Shown: piece after piece, positions 35,516-44,314 of the stretch
Position numbering within the stretch: position 1 is the first letter of the stretch
Layout of the letters: every line of letters begins with the position of its first letter
Origin: JAFGAS01 sp963809875
GTDB lineage: Bacteria > Desulfobacterota > Zymogenia > Zymogenales > Zymogenaceae
Reading direction: 5' to 3'
DNA length: 64,000 nucleotides
NCBI GenBank assembly: GCA_963809875.1
Contig: CAWELC010000009.1
Span: forward strand, 310,001 to 374,000
Made by a program: the position numbers and the translations under genes
The notes under the pieces: generated by a model
Told to the model about the DNA's origin: nothing
Databases searched by the model: none
Seen by the model: the letters and a program-made list of their open reading frames with translations, nothing else

Positions 35516-36313
35516 CTATTTCTCTTTTAACGGGTAAAGAGGGTCCACGAGAGTAGTCCCTTCGATGAGCGCTGTCATCTTCTTACGGTCAGCGGAGCGC
35601 TCCTCACACAACTCCTTCATCGCGACCATATGTCTTTCGAGCGTGCGCACTATTTCTTGTCTCTCTTCTTCACTCGCATCCGACGCCACGTAGAAGGGTC
35701 CGCCGAAGATCGTCACAACCGACCCAAAGGGCAGCGGGATGGGCATCCGGTCCCACGTGGGGATCGTGATGTGGGGATAGGAGGCCACCGACATCGTGAC
35801 AATCGGCGCCCCGGTCGCCGCCGCGATGTCGACGACCCCCTGCTTCACGGAAAAAATCGGACCCCGGGGGCCGTCCACCGAGACGGCGGCGCTATACTTC
35901 TCTTCAATGACGAGCCGAACCAGCTCTTCCCTCGCCTTGGCACCCGATATAAAGCACGGGTCGGTCGGGTCCATCTCGCGCGTCGTTCTCCTGACCGTCT
36001 CGATACCGACCTTGGCCATGAGGAAAGCGCCGAGGTCTCCTCCCCAGCGATCACCGCACATGATGGCGTGGCGGCGGTGTCGGAAGATGAAAAAGTAGAA
36101 GATGTCCCAGTAATGATAGTGGGCCAGTATGATCGGGCGTCCCTCGGAAAAGAAGCGCTCTTCGATATCCCGGTTTATCCAGTACTTACGGCAACTCCGG
36201 TAGGCAAGCATGAAGATGGGATAGACGACCGTCCCCAGCGTCATGATGAGGAAGCGATAGCTGAATGGCTCGTGAGAAAGATCCGATGGGCCCCGTTTGA
36301 CCGTCATGTTCAA
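35516..36313 (-). CDS. DUF374 lysophospholipid acyltransferase-like protein, copy A
   Basis: The 265-aa protein belongs to the DUF374 branch of the acyltransferase superfamily: HYHYWDIFYFF takes the place of the usual HxxxxD motif, VDGPRGP is the second motif, and TGAPIVTMSVAS follows. One N-terminal hydrophobic segment (FLIMTLGTVVYPIFMLAY) suggests membrane association. It is a tandem paralogue of the next gene upstream, both starting with MTVKRGPSD. Probable role: transfer of an acyl chain to a lipid A or phospholipid acceptor, inferred only. The annotated start could be ATG 36307 (MTVKRG), two codons downstream. Confidence 0.83.
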   Translation of the reverse strand: MNMTVKRGPSDLSHEPFSYRFLIMTLGTVVYPIFMLAYRSCRKYWINRDIEERFFSEGRPIILAHYHYWDIFYFFIFRHRRHAIMCGDRWGGDLGAFLMAKVGIETVRRTTREMDPTDPCFISGAKAREELVRLVIEEKYSAAVSVDGPRGPIFSVKQGVVDIAAATGAPIVTMSVASYPHITIPTWDRMPIPLPFGSVVTIFGGPFYVASDASEEERQEIVRTLERHMVAMKELCEERSADRKKMTALIEGTTLVDPLYPLKEK

Positions 36314-36433
36314 CCCTTAAAATAGCACCCGTTTTTCATACCACTGCAAGATGACGCGACGGCCGATCGGCTATCGCGGACCCGGACGGGACGACTGCAA
36401 TCGAGACGCGGCCCCGGTAGGCGGCGACCGCAC

Positions 36434-37225
36434 TTATGTTCGTTGCGCACCGAAGAGAGGGTCGACAAGAAGACCCCCCGCGACAAGCGTCTTCATTTTT
36501 GTGCCGTCGGCCGATATTTCTTCACACAGGTCCCTGAGGGCCACCATATGACGCTCGAGGGTAAGCCGTATATCTTCTTTGGCGCTCTTGTCGGCGTCCG
36601 CAGGGACCCAAAAGGGCCCGCCGAAGATCGTGGCGATGGTCGAAAAGGGGGTCGGGAGCCGCATATGGTCCCAGGTGGGCGCGAGAATGCGGGGGTGGGC
36701 GGCCACCGACATCGTGATGATCGGGGCGCCGGTGGCCGCGGCAAGGTCTATTATCCCGTGCTTCACCGAAAAGAGCGGCCCGCGCGGGCCGTCCACGGTC
36801 ATGGTGGCGTTATACCCTTCCTCGACGACCATCTTTATCAGCTCCTGCTTGGCCTGCTCGCCCGAGATGTACCCCGGGTCGTTTACGTCCATCGGGCGGG
36901 TGGTCCTCCTGACCGATTCGATGCCGAGCTTTGCCATCAGGAAGGCGCCGAGGTCCCCGCCCCACTGGTCCCCGCACATGATGGCGTGTCGGCGATGCTG
37001 GAAGGCGAAAAAATAGAAGACGTCCCAGTAGTGGAACTGGGCAACGATGACAGGACGCCCCGCGGCAAAGAAGCGCTCCTCGATATCTCCATTGACGCGG
37101 TATTTACGGGAAGTCCGGTGAAAAAGCGCGAAGAGGCGATACGCGATCGTCCCCAGAACCTTAATGAGGAATCCGTAGTAGAAGGGTTCCTGAGAGAAGT
37201 CGGATGGCCCCCGTTTGACCGTCAT
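36434..37225 (-). CDS. DUF374 lysophospholipid acyltransferase-like protein, copy B
   Basis: A 263-aa paralogue of copy A, sharing the MTVKRGPSDFSQEPF start, ERFFAAGRPVIVAQFHYWDVF, HAIMCGDQWGGDLGAFLMAK, VDGPRGPLFSVKHG and ATGAPIITMSVA. The sequences are clearly homologous yet already diverged at many positions, so this is an old tandem duplication and not an assembly artefact. Copy A lies 120 bp downstream on the same strand. Membrane-associated by one N-terminal helix. Confidence 0.83.
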   Translation of the reverse strand: MTVKRGPSDFSQEPFYYGFLIKVLGTIAYRLFALFHRTSRKYRVNGDIEERFFAAGRPVIVAQFHYWDVFYFFAFQHRRHAIMCGDQWGGDLGAFLMAKLGIESVRRTTRPMDVNDPGYISGEQAKQELIKMVVEEGYNATMTVDGPRGPLFSVKHGIIDLAAATGAPIITMSVAAHPRILAPTWDHMRLPTPFSTIATIFGGPFWVPADADKSAKEDIRLTLERHMVALRDLCEEISADGTKMKTLVAGGLLVDPLFGAQRT

Positions 37226-37283
37226 GCAATTCCCCGCTCAAGAAGAGTTGTCCTTTAATAGTACCACAGGAACCTTAATTGAG

Positions 37284-37307
37284 AGGGGCGGCATATATGC
37301 CGCCCCT
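37284..37307. repeat. 24-bp perfect palindrome
   Basis: AGGGGCGGCATA and its exact reverse complement are joined without a loop. It lies between the 3' end of the beta-barrel gene and the 5' end of acyltransferase B, where a transcript hairpin could terminate the former. No T-tract on the minus strand. Confidence 0.6.
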
Positions 37308-37452
37308 GCGAAGCAGTCTTGCAACGTATCAGGACGAAGGGCGGAAATTGTTTTGCTTTCGCGACCTGACTTCATTATAACATGAGGCGATACGGCCCTC
37401 AGGGCCGCAGCGCCGGCGATCCCGTGAGGCCGAAGACGACCAGGGGCACGGT

Positions 37453-38496
37453 CTAGTTCCGGCTCATCGGCTCGAGCTTGGGCTCGATCACGGGTGCGGG
37501 AGCGGCCGGTAGAGAAACCGGCTCCGGCCTTCCCCAGAGGTCAAACGCCAGCGAGGCGGCCAGGCCGAAGGTGAAGACGTCGCTTTTCGTTTCAAAATCG
37601 TACGGGGCCGCGGCGATGACGACTCCTCCTGCGTAGCGTTTTGCCTCAACCACACCGTTTACGGATTTCCCGGTATAGTCGGCAAACAGGGACAGCGAAC
37701 CCTCAAGCCCCGGGGTGATCGCGCCGGAGAGGAGCGTCATTTCGCCGGAGACCTTCACGAGGTAGCCGTGGGACACGTTGTCCTTGAATCGAAAGACGAA
37801 AAAAGGAGTCAAGAATGTCTCCCGGTGGTCCAGCGCACCCCAGACGATCGGGCCCGCCAGGACGCCGAGCTTCACGTCGCCCCCCCAGATGCCGGACTTG
37901 ATGCCCGTAAAGGTGGCCTCCAGCCCCAAGACAGGCGCCAGGGTTTGCATCCTGAAGTCGAATGTGTCCATCACTGAATTGGCAACGGCTCCGCCGGTAA
38001 CCCGCGGGTTGTCAAGGAGCATATTCTGGTAGTCCCAGCGCAGGCCCCCGACGACCGACAACAACTTGATGACCCCGGTGTTCTTGACGAGGGCGTAGGA
38101 TGCCAGGAAGTCGGCCGACACCCAGTCGGCGCGGCCGTCACGCTCCCAGGACCTGTGGGCAAAGCCCAGGTCCTCGACGAGATCCCTCTCAGTCCCCGAA
38201 AACGACCAGTCCGCCCCAATGGCCAGGGTCAGCCGGTCGGTCACGGCAAAGGGGAGCTCGGCGGCAAGATATAACCGGGCATCGGCGGGGAACTTCAGGT
38301 CTTCGCTAATCAGACCGGCGATCGACAACCCCTTGTTACTGAATTTATAGTGGGTGTCTGTGAGGTCAAACGCGGCGCCGACCCTCAGGCTCGGGTTGAA
38401 CCGCGGCGTATCCATGGTGTCCTCTGCGGCAAAAGCGGCCGGAATCAACACGACTAAGCAGAATAGAGCGAAAACTCCAAAGAATAGTCTCTTCAT
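37453..38496 (-). CDS. Outer-membrane beta-barrel protein of unknown function
   Basis: A clear signal peptide (MKRLFFGVFALFCLVVLIPA, cleavage after AFA) precedes about 320 residues of alternating beta-strand pattern with many aromatic girdles, e.g. ARLYLAAELPFAV, LTLAIGADWSFSG, HGYLVKVSGEMTLL and a terminal strand FTFGLAASLAFDLWG. After that strand comes a Pro-rich tail (PAAPAPVIEPKLEPMSRN). Probably a 12- to 16-strand barrel; its cargo is unknown. RBS is tgcggaggtag in front of the ATG. Confidence 0.75.
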   Translation of the reverse strand: MKRLFFGVFALFCLVVLIPAAFAAEDTMDTPRFNPSLRVGAAFDLTDTHYKFSNKGLSIAGLISEDLKFPADARLYLAAELPFAVTDRLTLAIGADWSFSGTERDLVEDLGFAHRSWERDGRADWVSADFLASYALVKNTGVIKLLSVVGGLRWDYQNMLLDNPRVTGGAVANSVMDTFDFRMQTLAPVLGLEATFTGIKSGIWGGDVKLGVLAGPIVWGALDHRETFLTPFFVFRFKDNVSHGYLVKVSGEMTLLSGAITPGLEGSLSLFADYTGKSVNGVVEAKRYAGGVVIAAAPYDFETKSDVFTFGLAASLAFDLWGRPEPVSLPAAPAPVIEPKLEPMSRN

Positions 38497-38618
38497 TTTC
38501 TACCTCCGCAGCTCTCATTAAACACAATGATGCAATGCCGTCCAACCAGACGGAATTAGAGAAAACTAACATACTAGTCCGAAATAGTCAAGATGATACG
38601 GCCGAGATGGCGCCGCGA

Positions 38619-40166
38619 CTACCCCACGTCCACCGCGTTGAGCGGGATCAGGTAGTGGTATGACAGCGACGCGTCCTTGCCCATGACCTCCTCGGCCATC
38701 GCGATGGCCGTCGTCAGGTCCTTGGCGGGGACGAGCCCCAGCTTCTCGGCCACCTTCGGGTCCGCGCCGGCCGCGATAACCTGCTTGACGTGCGTCAGTC
38801 CTTTGGAGGCCCAGTACCAGGCCAGGATCGCATGGACGCCGTGGTAGGCCAGGCGCTGCCGGTAGAGGTCGATGTAGTTCTGGTCGCGGGCGAAGGCCTC
38901 CTCCAGCTCCACCGGGATCGTCTCGGGGTTGGCGTGCTGGGGCAGGTGGTCCCTATAAAAATCGACGTAGGAGGGGTGGTGGACGGCGGAAAACTGCTCG
39001 GTGAGGGGGTTGTTGATGATAACGACGCCGTTCTTCTTGACGAGGGGCTTGTTCCGGTGTGAGTTGAAGTAGTAGCCCATGGCCATCGTGATCACGAGCA
39101 TCGGGTTTATGGTCGAAAAGGCCGAGTAGGGGCAGAAGTTGGGAACGCCGTAGACGAGGATGTCCGACTGGCCGCGGATGAGGGAGTCCTGCTGGGGGAA
39201 GAGGAGCGCCAGCGTCTTCTGATGGACCTCGTCTACCTTCCCGGCGTTGACCCCGATCACGCGGTACCCGGCCAGGAGGTGGTCTCTCACATACGTCTTT
39301 ATGCCGGCCCCGAGCTTGGCGGCGATGGGCAGCGATGCGCTAACCATCCGGGAGGGCATGCGTTTTCTCGTCTGGCCGATTGGGGTCAGGTGTTTGCCGA
39401 GGGCCCCCGGCCAGAGGTTGTTATTGATGACCGTCTCGATCTGAAAGAGGTTGACATGCTTCTTCAATACCTCCCCCATGCGGTTGACGGAGGCGTGCAT
39501 ACCGGAGCTGTCCGGATCGATCAGGGAGCCGATCTTGAGGGTGTCGGGCCGGTGGTGGTGTCGAATACTCCGGTAGGTGGAGAGCCCCACGGCGGTCGAC
39601 TTCCAGCCGCCGTTCATGGTGATATAGTTGAGGTTGACGTATATGAGCAAATCGCACTCGAGAGCTGCCCGGTTGATCTCGACGTCCTCGCCCTCCGACG
39701 TGGTCCCCAGAGAGGTGATTCCCTCAGGGTCTTCGGCGTCGTGACAGATGATCTGATCCCTGAATTCCGAAACGACTTTCTTACCGATGATCGAGGAAAG
39801 CTCCTTGAGTGTCCACTTTCGGTGGAGGCCCCCCGCGCAGATCAGCCGGATATTTTCCTTCCTGACCCCCGCTGAAAAGAGCTTTTCGATCACGGCCTCG
39901 ATGGCCGTTTGCCGGGGGTCACGGGTCATGTGAGGAACGGGCAGGCATGGGTCGTCAAAAGCGATCGTGACGCGGGAAGTGATGCCGACCTGGCTGATGA
40001 GGGGCGCAGCGCCGAGGGGTCGATCCAGCGCGTGGATGACGGCGGCCCGTTCATCGACGGCCGGGTCAACGGTATCCGGAGGATAGATTATCCGCGTCTT
40101 TTCGGGGAAATCATAGATAAACAGATCATCGCCTGAAAAGACAAACTCCCGTTTATAGGACGGCAT
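38619..40166 (-). CDS. Lactate racemase (LarA)-domain protein
   Basis: The 515-aa protein resembles LarA/DUF2088 proteins: VTIAFDDPCLPVPHMTRDPR matches the DD..RP region, CAGGLHRKWTLKEL the GxHR motif, and an N-terminal half YVNLNYITMNGGWKSTAVGL follows. LarA uses a nickel pincer cofactor made by LarBCE, and those genes are not next door. The sequence is longer than classical LarA (about 425 aa), and related subfamilies racemise other 2-hydroxy acids. Hence substrate unknown. RBS aggag; strong promoter upstream; single-gene unit. Confidence 0.8.
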   Translation of the reverse strand: MPSYKREFVFSGDDLFIYDFPEKTRIIYPPDTVDPAVDERAAVIHALDRPLGAAPLISQVGITSRVTIAFDDPCLPVPHMTRDPRQTAIEAVIEKLFSAGVRKENIRLICAGGLHRKWTLKELSSIIGKKVVSEFRDQIICHDAEDPEGITSLGTTSEGEDVEINRAALECDLLIYVNLNYITMNGGWKSTAVGLSTYRSIRHHHRPDTLKIGSLIDPDSSGMHASVNRMGEVLKKHVNLFQIETVINNNLWPGALGKHLTPIGQTRKRMPSRMVSASLPIAAKLGAGIKTYVRDHLLAGYRVIGVNAGKVDEVHQKTLALLFPQQDSLIRGQSDILVYGVPNFCPYSAFSTINPMLVITMAMGYYFNSHRNKPLVKKNGVVIINNPLTEQFSAVHHPSYVDFYRDHLPQHANPETIPVELEEAFARDQNYIDLYRQRLAYHGVHAILAWYWASKGLTHVKQVIAAGADPKVAEKLGLVPAKDLTTAIAMAEEVMGKDASLSYHYLIPLNAVDVG

Positions 40167-40216
40167 GGTGGGCTCCTGTCATTACGTCTCATGTTGTAAA
40201 AAGGTGAGTTGAGGCC

Positions 40217-40245
40217 AGTATAGTGAAAACGGCTTATAAAATCAA
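40217..40245 (-). promoter_or_regulatory. Promoter of the LarA-like gene
   Basis: On the minus strand TTGATT (40245-40240) and TATACT (40222-40217) are 17 bp apart, 51 bp upstream of the ATG. Confidence 0.65.
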
Positions 40246-40358
40246 GGATTTTTCTAAGTCGGCCCGACAGGCCGTGCGGGGTCCGAACCTTGCGGGCACC
40301 AACGGGCCCTGAGGAGATGCTCCCAGGGGCTACCGCAAGTCAGGTTTTGTCGTATAGA

Positions 40359-40387
40359 TTGACAACGCAGCAAGACTCTGCTAGAGT
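40359..40387 (+). promoter_or_regulatory. Promoter of the acidic-linker / TPR lipoprotein / GGDEF unit
   Basis: TTGACA (40359-40364) and TAGAGT (40382-40387) are 17 bp apart, 23 bp before the ATG at 40410. It points away from the LarA-like promoter. Confidence 0.6.
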
Positions 40388-40409
40388 AATAAAAAATTGC
40401 GGAAAAACT

Positions 40410-41321
40410 ATGTTTGCAATAAACCCTTCCCTTAAGAAGGTGGACGCCCGTCCCTCAGAGATCATCACGCTGCTCGTTTCAACGAATCGACCGGTGGTGG
40501 CCCTATCGGGCCCCCAGCAGCAGGCCGACGCTTTTATCATTTCGGTCGCCAGGGGCAAGACCCAGCCGGTGTACCTCTGTTTTCACGTCATCAAGGAGGG
40601 GGAGCGGCTCATCTATACGTCTAACACCGTCCCGACGTCGGAATCCGCCCGCATCAAGCTGGAAGAGGAGGCGCTCCGATTCGCGGAGGATATGGGATTC
40701 ATGATGGTCAGGGAGCAGTTCGGCGAGCTTGCCTCCAGGCAAAGGGACGACGCCATTATGGAGCTCGCTCCGTTCGTCGATAACATTTCCCCGATCAGGC
40801 AAGACGAAAAGACTGACAAGACGCAAAAAGCGGATTTGGCCAAAAAACGGGCTGAGCGTGAGCTGGAATATGAAGAGGTGTACGAGGAGGTAGAGGAAGA
40901 AGTCCCGGTGGAGGAAGAAGCCCCGATAGAGGAAGAAGCCGCCGAACCGGAAGAATACGAAAGCCTCTCGGATGTTGTCTCGGAGGTTTCGTCCCAGGAG
41001 GCCGCGGTGCCCGTAGTGGGTGGCGGCGGAGGGACACGGCAGCAGGAGGCCCCCGCTGCCGCAGCCGAAGCTGCAGTCGCCGGCCAGGCTGCCGAAACGG
41101 AGGAGGCCTTCGATCTCGGCGAAGAGCTGTCTGACGTTGTTGAAACAATCAGGGAGATGCCCAAGAAAACCCGGCCGGCACCACGGCCGGTCATCGATCG
41201 GCCGAAACCGCCCCAACCCGCGATCGAGCGAACGGCACGACCCGAGACGGCGGCCGGAGCATCGACCGGGGTTGTCTCCGATGGGAGACAGGCCATCATA
41301 AAATTATTAATTTCATTGTGA
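40410..41321 (+). CDS. Unrecognised protein with a small N-terminal domain and a long acidic linker
   Basis: The 303-residue protein has a compact N-terminal domain (about residues 1-125) with MFAINPSLKKVD, TNRPVVALSGPQ, and an AFIISVARGKTQPVYLCFHV strand pattern. A highly acidic, Glu/Pro-rich region follows (about 150-190, EEVEEEVPVEEEAPIEEE), then Gly/Ala-rich and basic Pro-rich tracts, and a short C-terminal segment GRQAIIKLLISL. No signal peptide or membrane helix, so probably cytoplasmic. The frame opens at 40290, but promoter position makes ATG 40410 the start. Seven bp separate it from the lipoprotein gene. I do not recognise the family. Confidence 0.65.
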   Translation: MFAINPSLKKVDARPSEIITLLVSTNRPVVALSGPQQQADAFIISVARGKTQPVYLCFHVIKEGERLIYTSNTVPTSESARIKLEEEALRFAEDMGFMMVREQFGELASRQRDDAIMELAPFVDNISPIRQDEKTDKTQKADLAKKRAERELEYEEVYEEVEEEVPVEEEAPIEEEAAEPEEYESLSDVVSEVSSQEAAVPVVGGGGGTRQQEAPAAAAEAAVAGQAAETEEAFDLGEELSDVVETIREMPKKTRPAPRPVIDRPKPPQPAIERTARPETAAGASTGVVSDGRQAIIKLLISL

Positions 41322-41328
41322 GCGAGCC

Positions 41329-42093
41329 ATGAAGAGAATTGCCTTGGCTGCCTTCTGTGCGATAATCTGGCTATCGGGGTGTGCGAGCACACCGCCAAAC
41401 ATGACGGGGTCCGACGTCAATGAGGCGATGTACACCCTTAACTACAACCAGGGCCTCAACCGTCTGACGGCCAATGAGCCGTCGTTTGCTATGGAGGAAT
41501 TCCTCAACGCGGAAAAGTATATGAAGACGTCGGATCTCTACTACTCCATGGGGCAGGCCTGTTACATGTTGAAGCGAAACGAGCTTGCGCTGAAGTACTT
41601 CGACAAGTCGTTGATGCTGGACAAAAACTTTTCCAGCAGCTACGTCGGCAAGGGGATCGTCCTCAGAGACATGGGGAGATACGATGAGGCCCTTATCCAG
41701 TTCAACGCGGCGCTGGATAATATCCTGTTTCACGAGCCGGATAAGGCGTACTATAATATCGCCCTTACGTACCTTGCGATGAAAGACCGCGAAAATGCGA
41801 TCAAGTATTTAAAGGAGACGGTCGGGCTTAAGCCGGATTTTATCCCTTCCTACTATCAGCTGGCCCTTGTTTACATCGAGCAAAGGAACTACGACTCCGC
41901 GATCGATGCACTCAAAGTCCTGCTGAGCTATGCCCCCGATTCCCCCGAGGCTCACCTGCTCCTCGGCAAGACCTATCTTAAGGTAGCCCGGTCGACCGCC
42001 GCGGAGATGGAGTTCAGAGAGGTCATCAGACTTGCTCCCGAATCCGAATATGGTCGGGAGGCTATGATCTATCTCACGGGGGGGCACAACTGA
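41329..42093 (+). CDS. TPR-repeat lipoprotein, candidate PilF/Tgl-like pilotin
   Basis: The N-terminus has a lipobox (AAFCAIIWLSGC, Cys20) so the protein is likely anchored to a membrane by lipid. The remaining 235 residues are TPR repeats (about six; e.g. SDLYYSMGQACYMLKRNELA, DKAYYNIALTYLAMKDREN, PEAHLLLGKTYLKVARS). This layout matches PilF/PilW of Pseudomonas and Tgl of Myxococcus, which help assemble the PilQ secretin. The pilMNOPQ genes begin 2.4 kb downstream in the same direction, which supports the idea but does not prove it. Confidence 0.75.
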   Translation: MKRIALAAFCAIIWLSGCASTPPNMTGSDVNEAMYTLNYNQGLNRLTANEPSFAMEEFLNAEKYMKTSDLYYSMGQACYMLKRNELALKYFDKSLMLDKNFSSSYVGKGIVLRDMGRYDEALIQFNAALDNILFHEPDKAYYNIALTYLAMKDRENAIKYLKETVGLKPDFIPSYYQLALVYIEQRNYDSAIDALKVLLSYAPDSPEAHLLLGKTYLKVARSTAAEMEFREVIRLAPESEYGREAMIYLTGGHN

Positions 42094-42098
42094 AAAGA

Positions 42099-44135
42099 GT
42101 GAAAGATCTCTTCTCGTATGTCTCCTTTTTCGCCTCTTTCGCCTATTGCGTGCCCCTTCTCCTGGGCCTGTTTGTCCCCCAGAGCCGCTACGCTTCTCTC
42201 GGGGCGATACTGGCGCTGCCGCTCGTACCGGTTTTTATCCGGGCGACGGTTCGTTTTTCCAGATCGTCCCGGACGACACTCGTGCAGGCGGAGTTCGGCG
42301 TGCTCTTCGTCATCCTCACCGCAGTGCTCATCCAGCTGACCGGTTTTATCGATTCACCGATTTATCCCCTTGTCTATCTCGATTCATCGATCCTGGCGCT
42401 TGTCGTCAGGCCGCTGGTGGGTCTTCCGCTCCTGGTGCTGCTGGCGACAGTAGACCTGGTCCCCCGTCTTATTATCGGCGATCACAGCGTTGTGATTCAT
42501 TCGGTCCTGATGAATGAGCTGACGCTTCTCCTGTTTTTCGGCTTCTTCCTCCTCTATGCCCGGGTCGAGTCGCGGCGCCAGCAGGAGCAATCCAGTCGAC
42601 TCAAACGGTTCGAGGAGGACGTCGCCGGGGTCTCGAACGGGGTATTTGACCGGGACGAAAGCATTTCCAGAGAAGGAATCGGCAGAGAGGCCGACCGGGC
42701 GCTCCGCGGGATCGACGATCTTCTGTATGATTTGCTGGATAGAACGAAGCGGGCCGTCGGCGTGGACAGTGTGGTCTACCTTGTGCCCGCCGGAAACGGG
42801 CTTCTCAGGGTGCGGGAGGCGGCCTCCAGCGACGACCGGGTCGATTTTGATTCAAGGATGAACCTCGAGATGTACCGAACCGTCATGTCGGGCAGGCAGC
42901 CGCTCCTGCTTTCCCGCGGACAGGGTTCCCGGGGTCTCGAGACCGGATACTACAGAAAAAAGCCCTTCGGGGCGGCGTGTTTGGCCATCGTGCCGGTGAT
43001 AGACGGGGCAACGGCGTCGGGGCTGCTGGTATGCGACAGCGATCGGGATGACGGCATCTCCGCAAAAGACGTTCAGTTTCTTGAGCTGGTCGCCGTTATA
43101 CTCAGGGACATGGGCCGACTCATCATTAACTTCAGGCGCCTGTCCGTCGACCTCACCGAATACGAGGAGCTATACGGCGTCAGCCGGGACCTCGCGCAGG
43201 CAAAACGGATCGAAAAGGTCTTTGAGATCGTCTATTCATTTTGCGGGCGGATGGTACCCGTCACCACGATGGTCTTTACCGTCTCGAAACAGAGCGAGAG
43301 CGCGATCGTCTCGATACACGGTCAGGGCCTTGAATCGATCACGAAGAGGACCTTCCCTCATGCCGGTTCCCTGGTGGGATGGGTGATCGACAACAAGAAG
43401 TATCTCGTCTTTCCGGAGAAAGAGCGCAAGCGAAATGTCTTCGGTCGGCACATAGAGCTGGCCGGAGCCGGGTCCATCGCCATTTTCCCGCTGTTATGGG
43501 AGGAGCGAGTTATCGGGACATGCTGCCTGGTTGTCACCTCGGAAATCCCCCCCTCGTCGTTCCATACAAGGCTTATCGAAGTCGTTCTGAATATGGCTGT
43601 CATATCCTTCATGGGAATCCGGTCCACGATGCAGCTGAAAAGACAGGCGGTGACCGATCCCCTGACCGGCCTTTACAATCGGAGGAGCTTCAACAAGGCC
43701 CTGGGGCGGATGGCCGGGCACGCCGACCGATACGGCGAGCCGATATCGCTTTTGATGATCGATATCGATAAATTCAAGGCAATCAACGATACCTTCGGCC
43801 ACGCCGCCGGCGACGACGTAATCAGGGCTGTGGCCGATACGATCCTCTCCTCGATTCGTAAGGTGGATGTGGCCGCCAGGATCGGCGGTGAAGAGTTTGC
43901 GGTCATACTCCCCAAATCGGTGACGAAGAGCTCGCTGGCAACGGCGGAGCGCATCAGAAAAGCGGTTAAAAAGCGGATCATAACGTCCGGCAGAAGAGAT
44001 GTTTCGGTAACCGTCAGCATCGGTGTGGCGACCCGCCGCGAAGGCGACGGAGCCCCCGATACGCTCGTCAAGGAGGCTGACAGGCGTCTTTATGCCGCAA
44101 AAGGGGGGGGGAGAGACCGCTGCGTATCCTCGTGA
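42099..44135 (+). CDS. GGDEF-domain diguanylate cyclase with GAF-type sensors
   Basis: The 678-aa protein has about five N-terminal membrane helices (residues 5-145), a short coiled region, two GAF-like domains (about 200-340 and 355-500) and a GGDEF domain from about 520. The active motif is GGEEF (596-600) and the inhibitory I-site RKVD lies five residues before it, so synthesis of cyclic di-GMP with product inhibition is expected. The start is GTG 42099, 5 bp after the lipoprotein stop. Likely signals to pilus-based behaviour encoded nearby, as inference. Confidence 0.87.
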   Translation: MKDLFSYVSFFASFAYCVPLLLGLFVPQSRYASLGAILALPLVPVFIRATVRFSRSSRTTLVQAEFGVLFVILTAVLIQLTGFIDSPIYPLVYLDSSILALVVRPLVGLPLLVLLATVDLVPRLIIGDHSVVIHSVLMNELTLLLFFGFFLLYARVESRRQQEQSSRLKRFEEDVAGVSNGVFDRDESISREGIGREADRALRGIDDLLYDLLDRTKRAVGVDSVVYLVPAGNGLLRVREAASSDDRVDFDSRMNLEMYRTVMSGRQPLLLSRGQGSRGLETGYYRKKPFGAACLAIVPVIDGATASGLLVCDSDRDDGISAKDVQFLELVAVILRDMGRLIINFRRLSVDLTEYEELYGVSRDLAQAKRIEKVFEIVYSFCGRMVPVTTMVFTVSKQSESAIVSIHGQGLESITKRTFPHAGSLVGWVIDNKKYLVFPEKERKRNVFGRHIELAGAGSIAIFPLLWEERVIGTCCLVVTSEIPPSSFHTRLIEVVLNMAVISFMGIRSTMQLKRQAVTDPLTGLYNRRSFNKALGRMAGHADRYGEPISLLMIDIDKFKAINDTFGHAAGDDVIRAVADTILSSIRKVDVAARIGGEEFAVILPKSVTKSSLATAERIRKAVKKRIITSGRRDVSVTVSIGVATRREGDGAPDTLVKEADRRLYAAKGGGRDRCVSS

Positions 44136-44224
44136 GGCAAAAATATCATTAAATTATGTTTTTTTAGTAGCAGAAAGAGGCTAAGGTAAGTATAATTTAA
44201 TACTAATTATATATAAAAAAATGC

Positions 44225-44254
44225 TTGACATAGCATAATTTACTTTATTATAAT
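44225..44254 (+). promoter_or_regulatory. Strong promoter at the head of the pil-aro cluster
   Basis: TTGACA (44225-44230) and TATAAT (44249-44254), both consensus, with an 18-bp spacer in AT-rich DNA. Confidence 0.75.
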
Positions 44255-44314
44255 GTTCTCACAAAAGCCTGTCCATATAATAGGACGAGAATCCATTCTT
44301 CGGGGGGGAAGCGC

